A stretch of DNA of 64,000 bases from Streptomyces profundus (GTDB lineage: Bacteria > Actinomycetota > Actinomycetes > Streptomycetales > Streptomycetaceae), in NCBI RefSeq assembly GCF_020740535.1, contig NZ_CP082362.1, forward strand, positions 3,036,501 through 3,100,500, written 5' to 3'. This document shows positions 27,097-35,396 of this stretch, piece after piece. The notes under the pieces were generated by a model, which was not told where the DNA came from, ran no database searches, and saw nothing but the letters and a program-made list of their open reading frames with translations. A program made the translations under genes and the position numbers. The first letter of the stretch is position 1; each line of letters opens with the position of its first letter.

Positions 27097-27275
27097 CACA
27101 CCGGCGTGAGGTTTGGCGGGCTGCGGGGGCCTTGTGGCCCGGTGAGCCGTGCCCGACGCGTGCCCGTCAGGGCGGTCGTTCACGGTCAACGGCGGTTCTC
27201 CGTGGCCTGCCGGACTGTCGCCGTCGGCGGCGGTCCGGCAGGCCAGCGACCACGGGCCCGCCAGGAGCTCAGCGA

Positions 27276-27317
27276 TTCCCAAGCTCCGAGCGCGAGTTCG
27301 ATTCACGTCGCCAGCTC
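27276..27317 (+). other. tRNA-Gly(CCC) 3'-half, attachment site copy 4
   Basis: TTCCCAAGCTCCGAGCGCGA then GTTCGATTCACGTCGCCAGC: three or four differences from copy 1, including one in the T arm and one in the acceptor, so it cannot function as a tRNA. The hairpin terminator follows at 27326. It closes the xylan-gene segment. Confidence 0.8.
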
Positions 27318-27325
27318 GTTGAGAA

Positions 27326-27350
27326 AGGCCCAGGTCAGCGGCCTGGGCCT
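27326..27350 (+). terminator. Terminator hairpin after att copy 4
   Basis: AGGCCCAGG and CCTGGGCCT form a perfect 9-bp stem, in the same position relative to the att copy as the others. Confidence 0.75.
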
Positions 27351-27894
27351 CGTTGGTTTCTGGACACCGGTGTGCGCGGTTCAGGCTGCGCCGGGGTGAA
27401 GGTGACGCGGGAGTCATCCGCGGTGAGGGCCGCGTCTGTCGTCCCGACGTCCATGTCGTCGGGGCCGTAGGCGACGGCCGGGGTGGTCGTGACATCGGCG
27501 CCGAGGTTCGCGTCATCCGGCGTGCTGCTCCGCAGCGCCGCCCGCCACGCGTGGCGGTGGGTGCCGACGAACCGGGGCTGAGCACGCGGACGACGCCGTC
27601 GGCCAGGACGCCGAGGTGGGGTCCGTGGTGACCATGGCCGGAGACCGGCAGGCCGACGTCCTCGGGCCGGAGTCGCGCCCGCCGGGATCCGTTCGAGGGG
27701 GTCCGGGGTACGCGGCACCCGCCGTCGGGCGGTGGCCAGCGGTGCGTGGGTGCGGTGCACCGGGGTACGGCGCGGCCTGGTACGTCCTGCCACCCGCGGC
27801 GAGGCTCGTGGGTACGGGAAACGCCGTCGCCCACCCGGTGAGGGCGCCTCCCGGGCACTTCTCGGTCCGTACGCGCATCTCTCGGAGGACATCC
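27351..27894. other. Stretch without intact gene
   Basis: About 540 bases holding only the amidohydrolase remnant described separately and the GGAGG ribosome site of the next gene at its right end. No intact open frame with family-like sequence. Confidence 0.5.
27380..27600 (-). pseudogene. Amidohydrolase (deaminase-like) remnant
   Basis: The minus strand encodes FVGTHRHAWRAALRSSTPDD, then TTTPAVAYGPDDMDVGTTDA and ALTADDSRVT. This resembles the N-terminal metal-binding region of amidohydrolases (PGFVDTHRHTW..., then ...ALDSGVTT). The HxH pair survives at about 27550-27562. An adjacent frame carries GVLADGVVRVLSPG, the block that normally precedes it, so a frameshift separates them. The rest of the enzyme is missing. 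Confidence 0.55.
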
Positions 27895-28398
27895 ATGAAC
27901 CAGAGCTCCAGGCGCGGTCTGCTGGCCGCCGCCTCGGCCGGCGGGCTGGTCCTCGCCGCCCCGGCCACCGCGCACGCGGCGGGCCCGACGACGCGGCACA
28001 CCGCTCGGGAACGCCGCAACCGGAAGGTCGTGCTCGACGCCTTCGCCCAACAGAACGCGGGCGGCGACTTCTTCGACGTCCTGGACGACGACGTGGTCTG
28101 GACGATCGTGAACGGCAGCACCTACCGCAGCAGGGAGGCGTTCCTGGCGCAGGGGGTGGCGCCGGTACAGGACCGGTTGCGCACGAATCTGCACATGACG
28201 GTGGTCGACCTCTGGCTGGACGGCGACACCGTGATCGTGCGCTTCCAGGCCGACGCCACCGCCCTGGACGGACAGCCGTACCACAACGACTTCTGCTGGG
28301 TGCTCACCGTCGACGGTGCGCGGGTGACCACCGGTTACGCGTTCCTGGACACCGTCGCCCTGACCGAGCTCATCGAGCGCGTGGAGCTGCCCGGGTGA
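27895..28398 (+). CDS. Exported SnoaL/NTF2-like protein
   Basis: 167 residues from ATG at 27895 (CGGAGGAC upstream). The N-terminus MNQSSRRGLLAAASAGGLVL is a Tat-type signal with cleavage near AHAAG. The remainder is an NTF2-like fold: helix (RNRKVVLDAFAQQNAGGDFFDVL), then strands DDVVWTIVNGSTYRSREAF, DGDTVIVRFQADATALDG and FCWVLTVDGARVTTGYAFLDT. Members bind or isomerise small hydrophobic molecules; the ligand here is unknown. It overlaps the following lipoprotein gene (GTGA), so they are an operon. Confidence 0.85.
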   Translation: MNQSSRRGLLAAASAGGLVLAAPATAHAAGPTTRHTARERRNRKVVLDAFAQQNAGGDFFDVLDDDVVWTIVNGSTYRSREAFLAQGVAPVQDRLRTNLHMTVVDLWLDGDTVIVRFQADATALDGQPYHNDFCWVLTVDGARVTTGYAFLDTVALTELIERVELPG

Positions 28399-28877
28399 CC
28401 GGCCGTCACGCCGTCGGACGGCGGCGCGGTGCGGGGACCCGTACCGCTCTCGCGCTGCTGGTACTCGCGCTGGCGGCGGGCACCGGCTGCCAGAACGGCG
28501 TGCCGTCCGCGGAGGGCCCGACGACCCCCGCGGCCCGCGCCCCCTCGTCCGAGTCCCCCACATCCGGAGCGGAGACCATGAACAGCACCACGAACGGCAC
28601 CACGAACAGCGAAGCGCACCCCCACCCCTACGTCGGCATGTGGGTCACCGCCGACGGGCACATCCGCCAGCGGCTGTCAGCGGACGGGCGGTACGACGAG
28701 GCGCGCGGCGAACGTGAGAGCGCCTACACCGGCAGCTACCGGATCAGCGGCAACCGCATCGTGTACCGGGACGACACCGGTTTCACCGCCGACGGTGAGT
28801 TCGACGGCGACGTGCTGCACCACGCCGGCTACGTCTTCCACCGGCAGGCCGACAGGCCCCGGAGCGACGCCGGGTAG
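28395..28877 (+). CDS. Lipoprotein with Atu4866-like domain
   Basis: 160 residues from GTG at 28395, overlapping the previous stop. A twin-Arg/basic N-terminus and hydrophobic core end in the lipobox-like LAAGTGC. A Ser/Thr/Asn-rich spacer then precedes the domain HPYVGMWVTADGHIRQRLSA...YTGSYRISGNRIVYRDDTGFTADGEFDGDVLHHAGYVF. This matches the small beta-rich Atu4866 family, whose role is unknown. Probably anchored outside the membrane and working with the NTF2-like protein. Confidence 0.8.
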   Translation: MTGRHAVGRRRGAGTRTALALLVLALAAGTGCQNGVPSAEGPTTPAARAPSSESPTSGAETMNSTTNGTTNSEAHPHPYVGMWVTADGHIRQRLSADGRYDEARGERESAYTGSYRISGNRIVYRDDTGFTADGEFDGDVLHHAGYVFHRQADRPRSDAG

Positions 28878-29146
28878 CGGGTGCGGCAACCGAAGGGACC
28901 GGCCCGCTCGCACTGACGCGGGGTGTCCCAGAGGATCTCGCAACGGGCTATGGACCCGCCGTTGGGCTTGGTAAGGCCCTTCTTGATGCGCACGTCCGCG
29001 GCGCCGCGTGACATGCCCAGCAGCGCCGCGGTGATCTCGGGGCCCGGGGGACGCGGGGCGTGGAGACGCGTTTCCTGAGCCATGCGGCTGCGGGCCCGCT
29101 GGCCACTGTGCGTGAGAGGCGACGAGCGTCGAACGGTCCGCGACGC

Positions 29147-29380
29147 TCAACGCCCGGCCCGCCGTTCGTCGATCGCGGCGAGGATGTCGTCGGTGGCCAC
29201 CTCACGGACGGCGCGGCGGTCGGCTCGGGCCGCCATCTCAGCGAGGGTCGGTTCGGCCGCCTCACCGGTGACGGGGCCCGGGAGATCCCCTGGAGGGAGT
29301 GGCCCGCCTCGGCCGCACGCGTCTTCAGGCGGCGGGACCGGCGTTTCGGCAGGTCGGCTGCCAGGGAGGCGCCGGAGGCC
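29147..29380 (-). pseudogene. Decayed VapB/FitA-type antitoxin
   Basis: The minus strand gives LPADLPKRRSRRLKTRAAEAGHSLQ, resembling the ribbon-helix-helix start of FitA-type antitoxins. After a frameshift comes PTLAEMAARADRRAVREVAT then DDILAAIDERRAGR and TGA (29147-29149), a typical antitoxin tail. No start codon and no intact PIN toxin follow. It abuts att copy 5. Confidence 0.6.
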
Positions 29381-29386
29381 CGCTGA

Positions 29387-29427
29387 TTCCCGAGCTCGGA
29401 GCGCGAGTTCGGTTCTGGTCGCCCGCT
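29387..29427 (+). other. tRNA-Gly(CCC) 3'-half, diverged attachment site copy 5
   Basis: TTCCCGAGCTCGGAGCGCGA then GTTCGGTTCTGGTCGCCCGC: several substitutions against copy 1, but the anticodon loop, T arm and acceptor pattern are clear. Followed by a perfect hairpin. It is the rightmost copy; beyond it the RHS locus begins. Confidence 0.75.
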
Positions 29428-29436
29428 TCCCCGCCT

Positions 29437-29463
29437 GAGGCCCAGGTCAGGGACCTGGGCCTC
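29437..29463 (+). terminator. Terminator hairpin after att copy 5
   Basis: GAGGCCCAGGTC and GACCTGGGCCTC form a perfect 12-bp stem with a 3-nt loop, same geometry as after copy 1. Confidence 0.85.
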
Positions 29464-29569
29464 TGCCGTGCGACGAGGTCCCACCGACCGAGGCAGGTAA
29501 CGCGTTGCCATCCCGCGCACCCGCTCGGTAACGTTCCGGTGGACGTCTGAACGCGGCCTTGGGGGGATC

Positions 29570-32500
29570 GTGGCACGGCCATCTGACTGGTCACCCGTCG
29601 ACATGGACCGGGACCCGACGCCGGGGAATCCGGAAGAGGTCCGCGAGTTGGCGGACGATCTGCGGGAGTTCGCCGACGATGTCGGCGAGGCGTTGGGGAA
29701 GATCCGTGGCCTGGCGGGTGAGCGGGCCGTCCTGGACTGGGCGGGGCTGTCGGCGGACACCTTCCGCAGCGAGTTCGACGGCGTTCCCGACAACCTCACC
29801 AAACTGGAGGACTCCTACAGCCTCTGCTCGCAGGCGCTCCAGTCCTACTGGCCCCAGCTCCAGACCGCCCAGGGCATGGCCGACCGCGCCCTGGATCGCG
29901 CGATCAGCGCCCAGGCCGATCTCGCCAACGCCCAAACGGCGTTAGGCGACGCGACCGACTGGGTCGGCCGCGCCGGCGACGAGGCCGAGCGGTTGCAACG
30001 CGAGGGCGAACGGGACAACGTCGAACCACCGGACGAGGCGGACGTCCGCAACGCCGCGCGGGACCAGCAGGCCGCCCAGGCCGCCGCCGGCGCCGCCCAG
30101 GCCCGCGTCGACGACGCCGAGGAACGCCTCTCCGCCGCACGCCAACTCGCCCAGGACGCACAGGAGATGCGTGAGGAAGCAGCTCGCCAGTGCGCGCAGG
30201 GAATTGACGAAGCCAGCGACGCCGGCATTCAGAACCGGAAATGGTGGCAGAAGGCCATCAAATGGGTCACCGACAACTGGGACACCCTCGTCGAGATCTG
30301 CAAAGTCATCGTCGCCGTCCTCGGCGTCGTCGTCATGATCATCGGCGGCCCGCTGGCGTGGGTCGTCCTCGCGGCGGCCCTGGTGGTCCTGGCGGACACC
30401 CTCATCAAATTCGCCCAGGGCAAAGCCGGCCTCCTCGACGTGGCGTTTGCGGCACTGGACTGCATTCCGGGGATGAAGGGGCTGACCACCCTGGGGGGTT
30501 TGGCCCGAGGGCTGCGCGGTGCCGGCTCCACCGGTCTACGAGGAATCAGACAGGGTGCACTCGGCCTCGGCCGAAGCATGCGGCGCAACGCACGGCCGAT
30601 GGACGTGCGTGTCTGCCGCACCGACCCGATCGACATGGCAACCGGTGAAATGGTCATGAACGCGGTCGATGTCGAACTGCCGGGCGTCCTCCGGTTCTCG
30701 CTGGAACGGCAACACGTCTCCTCCTACCGGCACGGCAGATGGTTCGGCCCGTCCTGGGCCTCAACCCTGGACCAACGGCTATTGCTCAGCGATTCGGGTG
30801 TTCAGTTCTTCACCTCCGACGGCATGGCGCTGGACTATCCAGTGCCCATGTCGGACGCGGAGGCTCCCGTGTTCCCTGTGGAGGGACCACGCTGGGGACT
30901 TTCGTGGGATGGCACCGCAGGGGGCACGCTGACCGTTCGCCTGCAGGAGCACGGCCACGTCCTGTCCTTCTCGCCCGTGAACGGTCGTCCGGCGCATGAG
31001 TTGTCTCTGACCGCGATCGCCGACGGGAACGGCAATCGGGTCGAGATTCGCCATACCGAAGAAGGCACACCACGGGAAATCACGCACTCCGGTGGATTCC
31101 GCCTGGGCTTCACCCTCTCTGCTACTCAGAAGGTCACCGAGATCCGGTTGTTGAGCGCCCCGGATCACCCTGTCCTGAGGTCCTTCGGCTATGACGATCA
31201 GGGCTCCTTGTCAGAGGTTCGGGATTCTGCGGGTGTTCCCGCCAGCTACACCTACGACGAAGATCAGCGAATCACCGGATGGCAGGATCGCAACGGCCAC
31301 TGGTACCGGTACCACTACGGGCCGGACGGTCGGTGTCTGGCGACTGAAGGAATGAACGGTGTTCTGACCAGTGAGATTCATTTTGACGACGAGGAACGGC
31401 AGACCGTCTTCACCGACTCCCTGGGGCGAGTGACGCGTTTCAATTTCAACGATTCCTTCCAACTCGACTCCGAGATCGATCCGTTGGGCCATACCACCCG
31501 GTTCGAATACGACCGCTACGACCAGCCCGTCTCCGTCACCGACCCGATGGGGCGCGTCACCCACTATGAATACGATGTCGCCCACCGGCTCACGGCGGTG
31601 GTGCGCCCCGACAGCAGCCGATATGTATGCGAATACGATGAGTCGGGCTTCCCGATTGCGATCACCGAGCCAGACGGATCGACTTGGCGGCAGGATTTCG
31701 ACAGCGCAGGAAATCGCGTCCAGACAGTGAGCCCCCTGGGCTTGGAAAGCCGGTTCGGCTATGACCAGCACGGCGGAATCGCCTGGATGGTGGACGCGGC
31801 CGGTGAACGAACCGAGGTGGAGTGCGACTCCGCCGGACTCCCCGTGCGCAGCGAGAACAGTGCGGGAGCGGCCACGCGGGTTCGGCGGGACGATCTCGGT
31901 CGTCCGGTCGAGATCACAGTTCCGGACGGATCGGTCACGCGACTAACCTGGAGCCTCGAAGGGCGGCTGCTCACCGAGACGGACCCGGAGGGTGGCGTCC
32001 AAGCCTTCGAGTGGGACGCGGAGGGCAACAGGACCACTCAGACCGACGCCGCAGGCAACGTCACGCGCTACGAGTACGGCTGCTTCGGAGCGCTGCACCG
32101 CCGCGTCGAGCCGGATGGCGCGGTGTATTCGTTCGAACGGGACACCGAGCTGAACCTTCTCAGCGTGTTGAACCCGAAGGGCCATGAGTGGTCGTACACC
32201 TATGACAGGGCAGGCCGCCTCGTCGCCGAACGCGACTACGACGGCCGCGTCACGGAGTACGCGTATGACGCCTGTGGCGAGCGCGTTCTGAGTAGCAACG
32301 CACTGGCTCAACGCATCGAGTACCAACGCGATGTGCTTGGACGGGTGACGGTCAAGAGCGTCGATGGGATGGTCACCAGGTACGACAGAGACGCCAACGG
32401 GCGACTGCTGCGGGCAGTCAACGACCATTCGGAACTGGTGCTGCAACGGGACGCGAACGGTCGCATCACGGCTGAGATCTGCGACGGCCGCGAACTGCGG

Positions 32501-34039
32501 ATCGACCACGACCGCATGGGACGCCCGGCTCGCCGGATGACCCCATCGGGGTGGGAGAGCGTCTGGACCTACGGGATCGATGGCAGACCGCTGTCACTGC
32601 GGTTCGGCCGAGAGGCGCTGCGCTTCACGCACGATGTCAACGGCCGGGAGACCGGACGGCACCTGGACACGGTGGCAGCCCTGCAACAGAACTGGTCCCC
32701 GGCAGGTCGCCTGACGAGGCAGAGGATCGGGACCGCGTCCGTTCGCGAATACGACTACCGCGCCGATGGCTACCCCGAGGTTGTCGATGACAGCGCACTC
32801 GGGGAAACGCGGTTCATTCTCGATCCAGGCGGTCGCGTCAGCCGGGCCGAATCACGCCACGGCATCGAAGAGTACGCCTACGACGCCACCGGCAGTCTCC
32901 GATCGGCGAGTTGGCCATCCTCAGCGGGTGTGGTTGAGACAGAACAAGCGGGCGAGCGCCACCACCACGGCACCAGGCTCGTCCGAGCCGGCCGGACCCA
33001 CTACGCCTACGACGACGCGGGACGCCTGGTGCGCAGGCGAACGCGCACCCTCTCCGGGCGAGTCCGTGAGTTTGTCTACGCCTGGGACGGCGAGGACCAC
33101 CTGCGGCATGTCGAACTTCCGGACGGCTCCCGGTGGGAGTACCGCTACGACCCCATCGGACGGCGGATCGAGAAGCTCCATCGAGCGCCGGACAACACTG
33201 AACGCGACCACGTCATCTTCACCTGGGACCGCTTCCGACTGGTCGAGGAAACAACCTGGCGGCCAGGAGCCGATCGACCCGACTTGATTACGGCATGGGA
33301 ATGGGACGAGAAAACGGAATCCCCGACCGCGCAGCTCGAATGGCGTCCGGACGACGACAGGGAACGCTTGCTCGCTGTCGTCACCGATTCCGTGGGAACG
33401 CCACAGGAACTGGTGACTGAGGAGGGCGATGTCGTCTGGCGGAACAACAGCACGCTCTGGGGCGTGCCACTCGGCGGCTCGGAAAGCGTAACAAGGTGCC
33501 CGCTGCGTTTCCCCGGTCAGTACCGGGATGAGGAAAGCGGGCTGCACTACAACGTATTCCGCTACTACGACCCCGAGACAGGCCGTTATCTCTCCCCCGA
33601 CCCACTGGGACTCGAACCCGCACCACACCACTACAACTACACCCCGAACCCGCTTGTTTGGGCCGACCCGTACGGACTGGCCTGTACGGTAGTACGGCAC
33701 TTCACCACCCGCGCCAACTATCAACGCATCATGAGTGGCGGCGGCAAGGACCACATCGTTCTCCGCGCGAGTTCACCCGTCAGGGGACATCCGCAGGGTG
33801 TGTATGTGACACAGAGGCCACTGTCGGAGATCCTCAAGAAGCCGAACGGTTTCAAAAAGTATCTGGGTCTAACCCGAGAGAAGTCCGAGCACATGATCGA
33901 ATTCACCATGGATGGCGATTTGCTGCGCAGCATTAGAGGCAGCAGGGGGAGTCATGTTGAATTCTCTCCGCAGGACCTCAGAATCCCGAAGGAGAACATC
34001 TCCTACCATGGCCCAACCGCCAACTACTCACTTAACTGA
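29570..34039 (+). CDS. RHS/YD-repeat polymorphic toxin with HYD1-like ART tip
   Basis: 1489 residues from GTG at 29570 (GGGGGG upstream). Residues ~18-215 form a WXG100-like helical and coiled-coil region (DDLREFADDVGEALGKIRGL). Hydrophobic segments follow at ~240-275 (IVAVLGVVVMIIGGPLAWVVLAA). The RHS entry block (DPIDMATGEMVMNAVDVELPG) leads to many YD repeats and the terminal core ESGLHYNVFRYYDPETGRYL...PLVWADPYGL. The variable tip (from 33682, ~118 residues) starts VVRHFTTRANYQRIM and contains PQGVYVTQRPL, resembling HYD1-type ADP-ribosyltransferases. No signal peptide, so type VII-like export is likely. The immunity gene follows immediately. Confidence 0.9.
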   Translation: MARPSDWSPVDMDRDPTPGNPEEVRELADDLREFADDVGEALGKIRGLAGERAVLDWAGLSADTFRSEFDGVPDNLTKLEDSYSLCSQALQSYWPQLQTAQGMADRALDRAISAQADLANAQTALGDATDWVGRAGDEAERLQREGERDNVEPPDEADVRNAARDQQAAQAAAGAAQARVDDAEERLSAARQLAQDAQEMREEAARQCAQGIDEASDAGIQNRKWWQKAIKWVTDNWDTLVEICKVIVAVLGVVVMIIGGPLAWVVLAAALVVLADTLIKFAQGKAGLLDVAFAALDCIPGMKGLTTLGGLARGLRGAGSTGLRGIRQGALGLGRSMRRNARPMDVRVCRTDPIDMATGEMVMNAVDVELPGVLRFSLERQHVSSYRHGRWFGPSWASTLDQRLLLSDSGVQFFTSDGMALDYPVPMSDAEAPVFPVEGPRWGLSWDGTAGGTLTVRLQEHGHVLSFSPVNGRPAHELSLTAIADGNGNRVEIRHTEEGTPREITHSGGFRLGFTLSATQKVTEIRLLSAPDHPVLRSFGYDDQGSLSEVRDSAGVPASYTYDEDQRITGWQDRNGHWYRYHYGPDGRCLATEGMNGVLTSEIHFDDEERQTVFTDSLGRVTRFNFNDSFQLDSEIDPLGHTTRFEYDRYDQPVSVTDPMGRVTHYEYDVAHRLTAVVRPDSSRYVCEYDESGFPIAITEPDGSTWRQDFDSAGNRVQTVSPLGLESRFGYDQHGGIAWMVDAAGERTEVECDSAGLPVRSENSAGAATRVRRDDLGRPVEITVPDGSVTRLTWSLEGRLLTETDPEGGVQAFEWDAEGNRTTQTDAAGNVTRYEYGCFGALHRRVEPDGAVYSFERDTELNLLSVLNPKGHEWSYTYDRAGRLVAERDYDGRVTEYAYDACGERVLSSNALAQRIEYQRDVLGRVTVKSVDGMVTRYDRDANGRLLRAVNDHSELVLQRDANGRITAEICDGRELRIDHDRMGRPARRMTPSGWESVWTYGIDGRPLSLRFGREALRFTHDVNGRETGRHLDTVAALQQNWSPAGRLTRQRIGTASVREYDYRADGYPEVVDDSALGETRFILDPGGRVSRAESRHGIEEYAYDATGSLRSASWPSSAGVVETEQAGERHHHGTRLVRAGRTHYAYDDAGRLVRRRTRTLSGRVREFVYAWDGEDHLRHVELPDGSRWEYRYDPIGRRIEKLHRAPDNTERDHVIFTWDRFRLVEETTWRPGADRPDLITAWEWDEKTESPTAQLEWRPDDDRERLLAVVTDSVGTPQELVTEEGDVVWRNNSTLWGVPLGGSESVTRCPLRFPGQYRDEESGLHYNVFRYYDPETGRYLSPDPLGLEPAPHHYNYTPNPLVWADPYGLACTVVRHFTTRANYQRIMSGGGKDHIVLRASSPVRGHPQGVYVTQRPLSEILKKPNGFKKYLGLTREKSEHMIEFTMDGDLLRSIRGSRGSHVEFSPQDLRIPKENISYHGPTANYSLN

Positions 34040-34050
34040 AAGGGAGCCCC

Positions 34051-34572
34051 ATGGAACTGACCGGCGTATCGAGCGATTTTATCTGCGATTCATCGACCTT
34101 CTCAGCAGCGATGCGAGATTTCATCTCCAGACAGTGGGCAAGATGGCCCAGCCTTCTTCTCGACGACGAAGATCTCCCCGAATCGCCTCCTACGGATTGG
34201 ACATTTCCTGGCGATAGCGATGAAAAGATGCCCGGAATCCTAACATTTTGCCGCGATGAACAGATGGACACCTTCTGGGACAATAACGGATACGCCATCG
34301 AGCCAACGAGTGGTGAGGGGCCCTTCGCTGTCTTCTTCAGCCTGGCAACTCACCCGTTCTATGCCAGAAACCTAGTCGACGTGCACGAAATTCGACCTCT
34401 CAACAAGCCATCGGCAGAGTTTCAGGGAACACAGCTCCTGCTCGCCCAGTACATCAAGGCGACACTGCTTACTCCGGATGATCCGAGCGATGATCCCTTC
34501 TCCCAGAGTGTGCTGCGCGATTTTCTCACCAGCCTGGGCGGACAACAACTTGCGGCCCGTTTGATGGGGTGA
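34051..34572 (+). CDS. Putative immunity protein for the RHS toxin
   Basis: 173 residues from ATG at 34051 (AAAGGGAGC upstream), 11 bases after the toxin stop. Acidic and aromatic-rich (DEDLPESPPTDWTFPGD, GPFAVFFSLATHPFYARNLVDVHEI), with no signal peptide. No family recognised. Position directly after the toxin tip and the shared lower G+C of the toxin 3' end and this gene (swapped together in polymorphic toxins) support the immunity call. Confidence 0.75.
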   Translation: MELTGVSSDFICDSSTFSAAMRDFISRQWARWPSLLLDDEDLPESPPTDWTFPGDSDEKMPGILTFCRDEQMDTFWDNNGYAIEPTSGEGPFAVFFSLATHPFYARNLVDVHEIRPLNKPSAEFQGTQLLLAQYIKATLLTPDDPSDDPFSQSVLRDFLTSLGGQQLAARLMG

Positions 34573-34996
34573 CACACCACGTCGAGGGGGCGCTCGTATG
34601 GGGGGAGTCGCGAGCAATGTGATCACCGAGCGGGGTGAGCAAGGTGGCGGGTGGGGATGGCCGGTTGCCAGGAGGCGTCGGGGCTCGGTCGTGATGAGGT
34701 TCGCCGAGGTGCGCGACAAACGTGGTGAGTCGGGCAGACGCGACGCAGGGGTTCGAAGGCCCCTCCGCCGGGCTGGCAGAGAGGCGGCCGAGTGGCTGTG
34801 GCAGTCATGGAGGGTGAGTGCCCCGAGTGGCGCTGATCTTGAGGCCGCGGTCGGAGTCACTCCGCGCGGCGAGGCCGGTTTCCGGGCCTGGGTCGCGGAG
34901 TTCCAGAGCGGAGAGGGCGATCGGTGGGCGGGGGTGCCTGGTGGTGGGCTCGGGTGCGCGGAGCCGGGGCACCCCCGCCGTTGTGGGAGTCGGTGG
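34573..34996. other. Gene-free stretch
   Basis: About 420 bases with no frame I can support. Frames present are Gly/Arg-rich and lack start signals or family blocks. Confidence 0.5.
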
Positions 34997-35284
34997 TTAC
35001 TCGACCGGCTGGGCCGGCTCGACCGGCTGCCAGCCGTCGATGCCGTCGACCTCTTCCTGGGTCAGGCGCTCGACCTCGACTCCGTCCTCGGTGCGCTGGA
35101 CGGAGACCCCCGGCTCCAGGTCCGCGGGCGGGCCGGGCTCGGTCGGCTGGTACTCCGTCTCGGCGGGCTGGTTCGCGGGGCCGTCGTCGTCGGCGGCGGC
35201 GTTGGCCGAGGTGATGGCCAGTGCGGTCAGGCCGACGGCGGCGGCCGACGACGCGATGATTCCGACGACCCGTGACTTGCGCAT
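34997..35284 (-). CDS. Small secreted acidic protein
   Basis: 95 residues from ATG at 35284 with a strong AAGGAGCACCTC site. Signal peptide: RKSRVVGIIASSAAAVGLTALAITSANA, cleavage near ANA-AA. The mature part is short, Pro/Glu-rich and acidic (PAETEYQPTEPGPPADLEPG, then RLTQEEVDGIDGWQPVEP). No family recognised. It lies 112 bases downstream of, and on the same strand as, the histidine kinase gene, so it may be an output or a signal component of that system. Confidence 0.75.
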   Translation of the reverse strand: MRKSRVVGIIASSAAAVGLTALAITSANAAADDDGPANQPAETEYQPTEPGPPADLEPGVSVQRTEDGVEVERLTQEEVDGIDGWQPVEPAQPVE

Positions 35285-35396
35285 GAGGTGCTCCTTGTTG
35301 TCGCGAACCCGGCCCTGTGCCCTGTTCGTTGCTCCATCACATCGCGGGGCCACGTTCAGCCGGGTAAGCGGAAGAGGGGACATGCGCCGCGTTTCC

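Noticed and set aside
28829..29083. Leftward 84-residue gene between the lipoprotein and vapB relic
   Set aside because: The frame is open, but I recognise no family and see no clear ribosome site, and part overlaps the end of the lipoprotein gene. Not supportable.
34598..35275. Rightward 225-residue frame after the immunity gene
   Set aside because: Gly/Arg/Ala-rich and antisense to the well-supported small secreted protein; a shadow of high G+C sequence.
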